Shown one piece after another: positions 47,413 through 56,541 of a DNA stretch of 64,000 bases (position 1 is its first letter; each line of letters opens with the position of its first letter). The notes below the pieces were generated by a model that searched no databases, was not told the DNA's origin, and was given only the letters and a program-made list of their open reading frames with translations. Position numbers and translations under genes: made by a program. Origin of the DNA: Rhodobacter maris (GTDB lineage Bacteria > Pseudomonadota > Alphaproteobacteria > Rhodobacterales > Rhodobacteraceae); assembly GCF_900217815.1 (NCBI RefSeq), contig NZ_OBMT01000006.1, positions 62,001-126,000 of the forward strand, given 5' to 3'.

Positions 47413-48804
47413 ATGCAGGACGGGCAGACGGGGCGGCCGCTATCGCGGCGCGCCTTCTTGGCGGGCTCTGCCCTCTCCGGGGCGGCATTGGCGCTGGCGG
47501 GTTGCGCGGCGGTCGACTATCGCGCCCCCGCGGCGGATGCGCCCGGCCGCTTCGAGGGCGCGGCACCGGCACGGCGGGCCCGGGCGGGCGAGGGCTGGTG
47601 GCGCGCGTTCCAGGAGCCGCAGCTCGATGCGCTGATCGCCGCAGGCGAGGCGCGCAATCTTGATGTGTTGCAGGCCGTGGCTGCCGTCGAGGAGGCGCGC
47701 GCGACGCTGATGAGCACGGGCGCCGCCGATCAACCGCAGCTTTCGGGTTCTGCCGGACTGATCCGGGGCGATTCCACCGGGCGGGCGGGGGTAACCACCA
47801 CGAGCCAGGCGGGGCTTTCAGTCTCCTGGCTTTTCGATCTTTTCGGCGCGAACCGCAATGCCCGTGCGGCGGCGGCGGCGCGGCTTGAGGCGGCCGATCT
47901 CTCCGTTGCAGCGGCGCGGCTGGTGATGCAGGAGGCGATCGCGCGCGCCTATGTCGAGCTGCGCTATCAGCAGGCCTCGATCGCGCTCACGCGGCGCTCG
48001 CTTGAGAGCCGGCGCAAGAGCCTGGAGCTGACCCGCGTGCAGGTGCAAAGCGGCACCGCGGGGCGGCTGGAGCTTTTGCAGGCCGAGCAGCTCGTGGCCG
48101 AGGGCGAGGCGCAGCTTCCGGGCTTTGAGACCGGCTTCGATCAGGCGTTGATCAGCCTCGCCACGCTCACCGCGCAGCGGGTGTCGGAGTTGCGCCCGCG
48201 GCTCGAGCGCGGTGCGCCCCAGCCCGCGCCCCGCTACAGGGCCTCGGTCGGTGTGCCCGCGGATGTGCTGCGTGCGCGCCCCGATGTGGCGCTGGCAGAG
48301 CGCAGCTATGCCGCGTCGGTGTTCGAGATCGGCGTGGCACAGGCGGCCTTTTATCCCTCGATCAGTCTTTCGGGCACGGTCACGCCCGCCCATATCCGCC
48401 GTGGCGGCTCGATCACCGCCTGGACGGTCGGCCCCGCGCTTGATCTGCCGATCTTTACCGGGGGCGCGAATCGTGCAAACCTCCGCGGTGCCGAAGCCCG
48501 GGCGGTGCAAGCGAAACTGGCCTGGGAGGCGGCGGTGCTGGTCGCGATCGACGAGGTCGAGAGCGCGCTGGCCGCCTACAACCGTGATGCCCGCAATATC
48601 GCCGCGCAGACGCATCTCGTCGAGACCAGCGCCGAGACCGTGGAACTCGCGCGCGCCAATTACAGCCTTGGCGAGGGCGATTTCATGGAGGTTCTCGATG
48701 CCGAGCGTTCGGCGCTCTCCGCCCAGCAGAGCCTTGCCGCGGCCCAGGCGCAGCGCGCCGACGATTTCATCACCCTGAGCGCCGCCGCCGGCGGCCTGAA
48801 CTGA
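47413..48804 (+). CDS. TolC/OprM-family outer-membrane efflux lipoprotein
   Basis: 463-residue NodT/OprM-type outer-membrane factor. The signal ends at the lipobox LALAGC (Cys about 34), so the mature protein is lipidated. The signal also contains SRRAFLAG, a twin-arginine-like motif, odd for this family. Two OEP repeats follow (LDALIAAGEARNLDVLQAVAAVEEARA... and VPADVLRARPDVALAERSYAASVFEIG). It comes first in the operon, ahead of the periplasmic adaptor. Confidence 0.93.
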   Translation: MQDGQTGRPLSRRAFLAGSALSGAALALAGCAAVDYRAPAADAPGRFEGAAPARRARAGEGWWRAFQEPQLDALIAAGEARNLDVLQAVAAVEEARATLMSTGAADQPQLSGSAGLIRGDSTGRAGVTTTSQAGLSVSWLFDLFGANRNARAAAAARLEAADLSVAAARLVMQEAIARAYVELRYQQASIALTRRSLESRRKSLELTRVQVQSGTAGRLELLQAEQLVAEGEAQLPGFETGFDQALISLATLTAQRVSELRPRLERGAPQPAPRYRASVGVPADVLRARPDVALAERSYAASVFEIGVAQAAFYPSISLSGTVTPAHIRRGGSITAWTVGPALDLPIFTGGANRANLRGAEARAVQAKLAWEAAVLVAIDEVESALAAYNRDARNIAAQTHLVETSAETVELARANYSLGEGDFMEVLDAERSALSAQQSLAAAQAQRADDFITLSAAAGGLN

Positions 48805-48857
48805 GCGCTCCCGCTCTCCAGATCCCTTCCGATCCTTTCCAGTTCCGGACCCTTCCC

Positions 48858-50009
48858 ATGCGTCTTTCTCTCCCGCTCGGGCTTCTGTGCCTGTCGCTCA
48901 TTCCTCTCGTTCCGCTTTCCGCCGAGGCCCAGCAGGGCCCCGGCGGGCCTGCGCCCGTCACCGTGATGAGCGCCCATGCGCACGATATCGTGCTGACGGC
49001 GCGGCTGCCGGGCCGGATCAAGGCCTCGACCGAGGCGGAAGTGCGCCCGCAGGTTTCGGGGATCCTGAGCGAACGGCTCTTCGACGAGGGCGCCGATGTC
49101 GCGAAGGATGCGCCGCTCTACCAGATCGAGGATGAGCCCTATCGCGCCGCGGTGGCGGCCGCGCGCGCCGCGGTGGCGCAGGCGAAGGCGAACCGCGACC
49201 TCGCCGCGCTTGAGGAAAAACGCGCCATCGAACTCTTCGGCTCGAATGCAGGCTCGGCGCAGAACCGCGATTCCGCGGTGGCGACGCGTGAAGCCGCCGA
49301 TGCCGCACTGCAAGCCGCCGAGGCGCAACTGATGAGCGCCACGATCGAGCTCGATCGCACCACGATCCGTGCCCCTATCGGCGGCGTGATCGGCCTCACC
49401 CAGGCTACCACCGGCGCGCTGGTCGCCGCGCAGCAGACCACCGCACTGGCCACGATCCGCGTGCTTGATCCGATCCATGTCGATGTCACGCAATCGGCCA
49501 CCGACATGATGCATTTCACCACTACCCCCGAAGGGCGGGCGATGCGCGCGACCGGCGAGGCGCATCTCGTGCTCGCCGATGGTTCGATCTTCCCGCACAG
49601 CGGGCGGCTTGAGGCGGCGGAGCCGCGCGTCGAGCCCACAACCGGCATGGTGACGTTGCGCATGACCTTCCCGAACCCCGATCACGTGCTGCTGCCGGGC
49701 ATGTATGTGGAGGTGGACCTGCCGCAGGCGAAAGCGCCGGGCGCCTTTGCGCTGCCGCAAAACGTGGTGATGCGCGAGCGCAACGGCGATGCCTATGTCT
49801 GGCTCGTCGAGGAGGGCAAGGTCGCCAAGCGCCCGATTGAGATCGGCCGCGCCTCGGGCAATGACTGGATCGTCACCTCCGGGCTCAACGAAGGCGATCA
49901 GGTGATCACCTCGGGCTTCCAGAAAACCGGGCCGGGCGCGCCGGTGACGGTGGTGCCCGATACGCCCGCCCCCGCGGCGGGGGCCGCGCCGCAAGCGGAA
50001 GGGCAATAA
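48858..50009 (+). CDS. AcrA-type periplasmic adaptor
   Basis: 383-residue membrane-fusion protein. An N-terminal signal (LSLPLGLLCLSLIPLVPLSA) is followed by the lipoyl halves (GRIKASTEAEVRPQVSGIL; TTIRAPIGGVIGLTQA) around a coiled-coil hairpin. It links the RND pump with the outer-membrane factor. It ends 1 bp before the pump gene. Confidence 0.95.
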   Translation: MRLSLPLGLLCLSLIPLVPLSAEAQQGPGGPAPVTVMSAHAHDIVLTARLPGRIKASTEAEVRPQVSGILSERLFDEGADVAKDAPLYQIEDEPYRAAVAAARAAVAQAKANRDLAALEEKRAIELFGSNAGSAQNRDSAVATREAADAALQAAEAQLMSATIELDRTTIRAPIGGVIGLTQATTGALVAAQQTTALATIRVLDPIHVDVTQSATDMMHFTTTPEGRAMRATGEAHLVLADGSIFPHSGRLEAAEPRVEPTTGMVTLRMTFPNPDHVLLPGMYVEVDLPQAKAPGAFALPQNVVMRERNGDAYVWLVEEGKVAKRPIEIGRASGNDWIVTSGLNEGDQVITSGFQKTGPGAPVTVVPDTPAPAAGAAPQAEGQ

Positions 50010-50010
50010 C

Positions 50011-53000
50011 ATGTCGCGTTTCTTCATCGACCGTCCGATCTTCGCCTGGGTTCTGGCGTTGGTCGTGATGGGCGTCGGCGTGCTCGCGATCCTGCGTCTG
50101 CCGGTGTCGCAATACCCGTCCATCGCCTCGCCCTCGGTGGTGATCCAGGCGACCTATCCGGGCGCCTCCGCCGAAACCGTCACCGATACCGTGGTGCAGG
50201 TGGTCGAAAAGCAGATGACCGGCCTTGACGGGCTGCGCTACATCACCTCTGACACCACCTCGACTGGGCGCGCCACGATCACGCTCACCTTCGAGTTGGG
50301 CACCGACCCGGACATCGCGCAGGTGCAGGTGCAAAACAAGCTCGCCCAGGCTGAGGCGAGCCTGCCCGAGGCGGTGACCCGGCAGGGGGTGACGGTAGCG
50401 AAATCCACCACCGGCTTCCTGATGGTGGTCTCGCTCATTTCACCCGACCATTCGCGCTCGAGCGTGGAGCTTTCCGACTACATGAGCGCCTCGATGGCCG
50501 AGAGCTTCTCGCGGCTCGAGGGCGTGGGCACAGTGCGTGTGTTCGGCTCCGAACATGCGATGCGGATCTGGCTCGATCCGCACAAGCTCAAGGCTTATGA
50601 CATGGGGCCTGACACGGTGATTGCCGCCGTGCAGGGGCAGAACGCGCAGATCTCGGCGGGCGCCTTTGGCGCGCTGCCCGCGCCCGACGGCCAACTGCTC
50701 AACGCCACCATCACGGCGCAATCGCTGCTCACCACGCCCGAGGATTTCGAGCGCATCGTTTTGCGTGCCGATACCGATGGCGGGCTCGTGCTTTTGCGCG
50801 ACGTGGCGCGCGTGGAACTTGGCGCTGAGACTTATGAGGTGAACGGCTATTACAACGGCAGCCCTTCGGCGGGGATGGCGATCCAGCTGGCCTCGGGCGC
50901 GAACGCGCTCGACACGGCGGCGCGGGTGAAGGACCGGCTCGACGAGCTGGCGCCGTTCTTCCCGTCGGGCATGCAATATGTGATCCCCTATGACACCACG
51001 CCTTTCGTGACGCTCTCGATCGAAGAGGTGGTGCGCACGCTCTTCGAGGCGATCGTGCTCGTGGTGCTGGTGATGCTGCTGTTCCTGCACAACATCCGCG
51101 CCACGCTCATTCCCACGCTCGCAGTGCCGGTGGTGCTGCTGGGCACTTTCGGGATCATGGCGGCCTTTGGTTTCACCATCAACACGCTGACGATGCTGGC
51201 CATGGTGCTGGCGATCGGGCTTCTGGTCGATGACGCGATCGTGGTGGTCGAAAACGTCGAGCGGATCATGGGAGAGGAGCATCTTTCTCCGCGCGAGGCC
51301 ACGCGCAAGTCGATGGACGAGATCTCGGGCGCGCTCGTGGGCATTGCGATGGTGCTTTCGGCGGTGTTCGTGCCGATGGCCTTTTTCGGCGGCTCGACCG
51401 GGGAGATCTACAAGCAGTTCTCCGTCACCATCGTTTCGGCGATGGCGCTTTCGGTGATGGTGGCGCTGATCTTCACGCCCGCGCTCTGCGCCACCGTGCT
51501 CAAGCCCCATGCCGAGGCCAAGGGCGGCATCGCCAACTGGTTCGGCGACCGGTTCGAGCGCCGCTTTACCCGGGTGACGAACGGCTATGGCGGGCTCACC
51601 CGCTGGGTGGTGGCCAATCCGTTCAAGGGGGTTGTGCTTTATGCCTGCCTCGTGGCGGCGATGGTGGCGCTTTATCACCGCACGCCGACCTCGTTCCTGC
51701 CCGATGAGGATCAGGGCGTGTTGATGACGCTGATCCAGACGCCGTCGGGCACGACGGCGGCCCAGACGAAAAAAGTGGTCGAGCAGGTCGAGCAATATTA
51801 CCTCAACGCCGAGCATGACAATGTCGAGGCGGTGTTCGCGGTGGTCGGCTTCTCCTTCGCGGGGCAGGGGCAGAACATGGCGATGATGTTCGTGCGTCTG
51901 AAAGACTGGTCTGAGCGGCCCGATCCGCAAGACAGCGCCGCAGCGATTGCCGGGCGCGCCTTCGGCCCGCTTATGGGGGGCATCAAGGAGGCGGTGGTGA
52001 TCCCGATCGTGCCGCCGCCGGTCCTTGAACTCGGCAACTCGAATGGCTTCACCGCCTATCTGCAGGCACGCACCGGCCAGACCCATGACGAGCTTCTGGC
52101 CGCACGCAACCAGCTTCTGGGCATGGCAAGCCAGAGCCCGCTCCTGATGGCGGTGCGTCCTAATGGCGTCGAGGATGCGGCGCAGTTCCGCCTCGATATC
52201 GACTGGGCGCGGGCCGGCGCCGTTGGCCTCACCGCAGCGGATGTGGGGGCTTTCCTCAACACGATCTGGTCGTCCTCCTATGTGAACGACTTCCTCTACG
52301 AGGGCCGGGTGAAGCGGGTCTATGTGCAGGGCGAGCCCTGGGCGCGCACCTCTCCGGCCGATTTCGCGCTGTGGCGGGTGCCGAACCAGAATGGCGATTT
52401 CGTCTCGCTTTCGACCTTCGCGACCGAAAACTGGGTGTTCGGCCCGCAGCAGATCACCCGCTACGACGCGCTGCCCGCGATGCAGATCCAGGGCTCGCCG
52501 AAACCGGGGATCTCCTCGGGGGAGGCGATGCGGGAGATGGAGCGGCTCGCCGCACAGCTTCCGCCCGGCTTCGCACTGCAATGGACCGGCCTCTCGCTTG
52601 AGGAAAAGGAGGCGGGCAATGGTGCGATGGTGCTTTATGCGCTCTCGCTGGCCGCGGTGTTCCTCTGCCTCGCCGCGCTTTATGAAAGCTGGATCATCCC
52701 GATCGCGGTGATCGTCGCGATGCCTGTCGGCATCATCGGCGGACTTGTCGGGGCCTGGCTTGGCGGGCAGGCGAACGGGGTCTATTTCCAGGTGGGCCTG
52801 CTCACCGTGGTCGGCCTCACCGGCAAGAACGGCATCATGATCGTCGAATTTGCCCGCGACCGGATGCGCACGCTGGGCGAAAGCGCGACCGAGGCGGCGG
52901 TGGCCGCGGCCAAGCTGCGGTTCCGCCCGATCCTGATGACCTCGCTCGCCTTCACGCTCGGCGTGGTGCCGCTGGTGCTCTCCACCGGTGCGGGCGCGGG

Positions 53001-53151
53001 CGCGCGCGAGGCGATCGGTTATACCGTGCTCTTCGGCACGCTCTCGGGGACCGGGCTCGCGATCTTCTACGTGCCGCTCTTCTTCCGCCTGATCAATGCG
53101 CTCTTTGCCCGGCGCGGCGCGGCGAAGCCGGAGGCAAAACCCGCGGGCTGA
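50011..53151 (+). CDS. AcrB-type RND multidrug transporter
   Basis: 1046-residue HAE1-family RND pump with the N-terminal MSRFFIDRPIFAWVLAL, twelve membrane segments and two large periplasmic loops. The proton-relay Asp pair lies in the LAIGLLVDDAIVVVENVER segment, and the GKNGIMIVEFARD segment in TM10 is also typical. It expels hydrophobic drugs or toxins with the adaptor and OprM-type channel encoded upstream. It closes the operon with a terminator 29 bp later. Confidence 0.97.
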   Translation: MSRFFIDRPIFAWVLALVVMGVGVLAILRLPVSQYPSIASPSVVIQATYPGASAETVTDTVVQVVEKQMTGLDGLRYITSDTTSTGRATITLTFELGTDPDIAQVQVQNKLAQAEASLPEAVTRQGVTVAKSTTGFLMVVSLISPDHSRSSVELSDYMSASMAESFSRLEGVGTVRVFGSEHAMRIWLDPHKLKAYDMGPDTVIAAVQGQNAQISAGAFGALPAPDGQLLNATITAQSLLTTPEDFERIVLRADTDGGLVLLRDVARVELGAETYEVNGYYNGSPSAGMAIQLASGANALDTAARVKDRLDELAPFFPSGMQYVIPYDTTPFVTLSIEEVVRTLFEAIVLVVLVMLLFLHNIRATLIPTLAVPVVLLGTFGIMAAFGFTINTLTMLAMVLAIGLLVDDAIVVVENVERIMGEEHLSPREATRKSMDEISGALVGIAMVLSAVFVPMAFFGGSTGEIYKQFSVTIVSAMALSVMVALIFTPALCATVLKPHAEAKGGIANWFGDRFERRFTRVTNGYGGLTRWVVANPFKGVVLYACLVAAMVALYHRTPTSFLPDEDQGVLMTLIQTPSGTTAAQTKKVVEQVEQYYLNAEHDNVEAVFAVVGFSFAGQGQNMAMMFVRLKDWSERPDPQDSAAAIAGRAFGPLMGGIKEAVVIPIVPPPVLELGNSNGFTAYLQARTGQTHDELLAARNQLLGMASQSPLLMAVRPNGVEDAAQFRLDIDWARAGAVGLTAADVGAFLNTIWSSSYVNDFLYEGRVKRVYVQGEPWARTSPADFALWRVPNQNGDFVSLSTFATENWVFGPQQITRYDALPAMQIQGSPKPGISSGEAMREMERLAAQLPPGFALQWTGLSLEEKEAGNGAMVLYALSLAAVFLCLAALYESWIIPIAVIVAMPVGIIGGLVGAWLGGQANGVYFQVGLLTVVGLTGKNGIMIVEFARDRMRTLGESATEAAVAAAKLRFRPILMTSLAFTLGVVPLVLSTGAGAGAREAIGYTVLFGTLSGTGLAIFYVPLFFRLINALFARRGAAKPEAKPAG

Positions 53152-53179
53152 GGGGGGCCGTCACCCTTCGCCCGTGGAG

Positions 53180-53205
53180 CGGGGCAGTCCTTCGGGGCTG
53201 CCCCG
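53180..53205. terminator. Terminator after the RND operon
   Basis: An 8-bp stem (CGGGGCAG / CTGCCCCG) with a 10-nt loop followed by TTTCC. It lies between the RND gene and the convergent GGDEF-EAL gene. Confidence 0.8.
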
Positions 53206-53226
53206 TTTCCGTTGCGGTGCGCGGGC

Positions 53227-56200
53227 TCAAGCGCTGCGGCGCGCGGCAGGGTCCGCCGCGGGCGCGGGCTCCTCGAGCGGATCGTGATACCACACCATCG
53301 CGCGCAGATGCCGTGGCAGTTCCGCCTCGTCGAGCGGTTCGGCATAAAGAAAGCCCTGCAATACATCGCAGCCCATCTCGCGCAGAAGCCGCGCCTGTTC
53401 GGCGGTCTCCACCCCCTCTGCCACCGTGCGTACATTCTGCGAGGTGGCCAGATCGACGATCATCTTCACCATCCGCCGCGCCCCGGGATCCTCGACAATC
53501 GGGGCAACGATCCGGCGGTCGATCTTCAAGGCGGTGGGCGCGATCTGCATCAGCCCGAGAATCGACGCATGCCCCGAGCCGAAATCGTCGATCTCGATGT
53601 CGATACCAAGGGCGCGGATCGCTTCGAGATGGCGCCGGAAGGTCTCGCTTTCCTCTTCGACGAGGATGGATTCGACGAGTTCGAAGGCCACCCGCGTCTC
53701 GCCCCCGGCCATCCGTTGCGCGGCGCAGAGCACCTCAGGATCGTGCAGATGGCCGGAACTGACGTTGAAGCTGATGCGCGGCACGATCAGCCCTTTTTCG
53801 CGCCAGCGCTCCAGCACCGGGGCGGATTTCTGCATCACGATCCGGTCGAGTTCGGGCACGAGGCGCAGTTGCTCGGCCACCGGCATGAACTGACCCGGCC
53901 GCAAGAGCCCGAGCGTCGGATGGCGCCAGCGCACCAGCGCCTCCACGCCCACGAGGTTGCCGGTGCGGGCACAGATCTGGGGCTGGAAGAAGGGCACGAA
54001 TTCATCATTCTCAAGCGCGGCGCGGAAGGCGACCGAGAGTTGCCAGGCCGAGCGGATCTCGGCGGCGACCGTGCCGGTGAACACCTCGATCCGGTTCCGC
54101 CCGCTTTCCTTGGCACGGTAGAGCGCGGCATCGGCCCAGATCTGCAGATCGTCCTCGGTTCCAGTGAGATCGGCGGCATAGGCGATGCCGAAGCTCGCCG
54201 TAAGCCGCAGCGGCCGGCCGTCGATCTCGAAGGGCACGGCAATGCGGGTGCGGATCGCCTCGGCGCGGCTGCGCGCGGCGGCGCGCAGGTCTCCGCCAGC
54301 TTCCTCCGGCGCCAGCACCAGCGAGAATTCGTCGCCACCGATCCGCGCGGCCAGATCGCCGGGGCGCAGATGCGCGCGCAGCACTTCGGCCACATGCCGC
54401 AGCACCGCATCGCCCGCCGGATGGCCCAGCGTGTCGTTGATATGTTTGAAATGATCAAGATCGAGCCGGATCAGCGCGCCGCCGGGGCCGACCGCATGGC
54501 GCGCCCGCATCTGCAGCTCCTTTACGAAACGGTCGTAATAGCGCCGGTTCGGCAGACCGGTCAGCCCGTCGTGGAGCGCCTGGCGTTCGTTCTCGGCGCG
54601 CATCTCCTCGGAGAGGCGATGCGCCTGTTGCAGTTCTTCCTCGCGGCGCACGTCATTGGTGATGTCATGCAGCGCCCCGGTCCAGACCAGCGTGCCATCG
54701 GCCTCGATCCGTGGCGTGGCGGACCCGGCGAGCCAGACCGGGCCGCGGCGCGGATGGGACAGCCGCATCCGCATCTGCCAGACCGAAAGCGTTTTCGCGC
54801 AGGCTTCGCGCCGGGCAATGCAGGCGGCCCGTTCCCTGGCCGGGAGAAGATCGACAAAACCGTTCGTCAGCCGATCGATGCGCGTGCGCGCCACGCCGAT
54901 CATGTCGCACAGATGATCGTTCGCATAGGCGAAGGCAGAGTGCCCGTCGGGGAACTGGCGCCATTCGAACAGCCCGACCTGCACGAGGTTCGAGATTGTC
55001 GAGAGCTGGGCATGGGCGGCGGCGACCTCGGCAGCGGCGGAGGCGGCGCGATGTTCCATCTCGAGCGGCGCGGTGATGTCCATGATTTTGCCGAACCATG
55101 CCACCGAGCCATCGGCGCGCGCGACCGGGTTGGCATCGACATGCAGCCAGATCCGGCCCTTGGTCGGATGCTCGACCCTGTGGCGGAACTCCACCCGTTC
55201 GAGCGCCACGCAGGAACGCGCATAGGCGGCGCGCACCTCGGCGGCATCCTCGGGCGGCACATAGCGGAAATAGGTATCGGAGCTGGCGCGCAGATCGGCG
55301 GCATCGACCCCCAGAAGCCGCGCCATCTGCCGGGTGAAAAACGCAAAGATCGGACGGCTGCCGCCCCAGCGGAATTCAAACAGCGCGCCGGGGCTGTTTT
55401 GTGCCACCGCGTCGATCGTGTCATGCGCGATCTGGAGCGCCTGAGCCATCTCGGCGGTGCGGCTTTCGCTGCGTTTGAGCTCGTCGATGTCGATATGTGC
55501 GCCGGTCAGAAGCGGCGCGAGACCGAGGGCGTCCCGTTCGATCCGGCGTCCGACGGTGCGGTACCAGTGGTAGCTGCCGTCATGATGGCGCAGACGGTGC
55601 TCGCGTTGAAATACCGTGGCACGGCCCTCGATCACCTCGGCCATGTCGAACATCGTCGCCGGAAGATCCTCGGGATGGATCAGCGCGCGCAGCCCCTTGA
55701 GCGTGGCGGGCACTTCGCCCGGCTCGTATCCGAGCAGGTGATAGGCGTCATCGGGCGCCCAGCCCGGGGCGTCGCCGCATACGAGCCGCCAATGCGCGAT
55801 CCGCCCGGCGCTGGCGGAAGTGCGCAAAAGCGCCTCGCCTTCTTCGGCGCGCATCCGCGCCTCCTCGACCTCGGCCAGCGCCTGCGCAAGCCGCACCTCG
55901 GCACTCATTCTGGCGTCAATATCGGTCAGGCTGCCGCAAATCAGTCGTCCGGGCTGGCTTTCGCTCGGACGCAGTTTGCGACCGCAGGCATGGAACCACT
56001 TCCAGCGGCCATCCTTGCAGGCGAGCCGGTAGTCGATCTCGAAACGTGCGCTGCGGTCATCAAGCAGCGCTTCCATCGCGGCGATGGTGGCGGCACGGTC
56101 CTCAGGATGGAGCCGCGCGCGCAACCACGCCAGATCAAGCGTGACTTCGCCCGGCTCAAAACCGAGCAAGCTGAAGTAGCTCTCCGTGGCCCACATCCGC

Positions 56201-56421
56201 CGGGTCGCGATCTCGTAATACCAGTGCCCGATCTCGGCAGGGGTGCTCACCGCACGCCAGAGCGCTTCCACCTCGGGCAGCACCACCTCGCGTTCGGGGA
56301 TCGGCCTTGGCTTCGCCGCCAGCGCGAGGGGCGCGTCATGTCCGGGCTCGTCCGTGATGCCAGCGTCTCGAAGGTCCTGCACTCTCCGACCCTTTCCGGT
56401 CAGTTCCCCTGCCGAACTCAT
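53227..56421 (-). CDS. PAS-GGDEF-EAL cyclic-di-GMP protein
   Basis: 1064 residues, soluble (no membrane segment). Four PAS/PAC-like units occupy about residues 40-600 (repeated GYEPGEV..LIHPEDL and HWYRTVGRR-type PAC pieces). The diguanylate cyclase domain has RIGGDEF with an intact inhibitory RxxD five residues ahead. The EAL phosphodiesterase domain has GVEALVRW, DDFGSGHASI and AEGVETAEQ, so both catalytic sites look intact. It controls c-di-GMP in response to a PAS-sensed signal that cannot be predicted. Confidence 0.95.
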   Translation of the reverse strand: MSSAGELTGKGRRVQDLRDAGITDEPGHDAPLALAAKPRPIPEREVVLPEVEALWRAVSTPAEIGHWYYEIATRRMWATESYFSLLGFEPGEVTLDLAWLRARLHPEDRAATIAAMEALLDDRSARFEIDYRLACKDGRWKWFHACGRKLRPSESQPGRLICGSLTDIDARMSAEVRLAQALAEVEEARMRAEEGEALLRTSASAGRIAHWRLVCGDAPGWAPDDAYHLLGYEPGEVPATLKGLRALIHPEDLPATMFDMAEVIEGRATVFQREHRLRHHDGSYHWYRTVGRRIERDALGLAPLLTGAHIDIDELKRSESRTAEMAQALQIAHDTIDAVAQNSPGALFEFRWGGSRPIFAFFTRQMARLLGVDAADLRASSDTYFRYVPPEDAAEVRAAYARSCVALERVEFRHRVEHPTKGRIWLHVDANPVARADGSVAWFGKIMDITAPLEMEHRAASAAAEVAAAHAQLSTISNLVQVGLFEWRQFPDGHSAFAYANDHLCDMIGVARTRIDRLTNGFVDLLPARERAACIARREACAKTLSVWQMRMRLSHPRRGPVWLAGSATPRIEADGTLVWTGALHDITNDVRREEELQQAHRLSEEMRAENERQALHDGLTGLPNRRYYDRFVKELQMRARHAVGPGGALIRLDLDHFKHINDTLGHPAGDAVLRHVAEVLRAHLRPGDLAARIGGDEFSLVLAPEEAGGDLRAAARSRAEAIRTRIAVPFEIDGRPLRLTASFGIAYAADLTGTEDDLQIWADAALYRAKESGRNRIEVFTGTVAAEIRSAWQLSVAFRAALENDEFVPFFQPQICARTGNLVGVEALVRWRHPTLGLLRPGQFMPVAEQLRLVPELDRIVMQKSAPVLERWREKGLIVPRISFNVSSGHLHDPEVLCAAQRMAGGETRVAFELVESILVEEESETFRRHLEAIRALGIDIEIDDFGSGHASILGLMQIAPTALKIDRRIVAPIVEDPGARRMVKMIVDLATSQNVRTVAEGVETAEQARLLREMGCDVLQGFLYAEPLDEAELPRHLRAMVWYHDPLEEPAPAADPAARRSA

Positions 56422-56541
56422 TTTCTGCTGTGATGACTAATGAAAGGTTAACACGCGCAATTCTGGAAAAATTCATTTCAAGTTGCACGAATCGAACACC
56501 CGGAAACCGGCCCGGCGCGCAGATGCCGCCGGGCCGTGGGG

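Noticed and set aside
53212-56433. Plus-strand open frame of 1073 codons opposite the GGDEF-EAL gene
   Set aside because: Shadow of a gene with complete catalytic motifs on the other strand.
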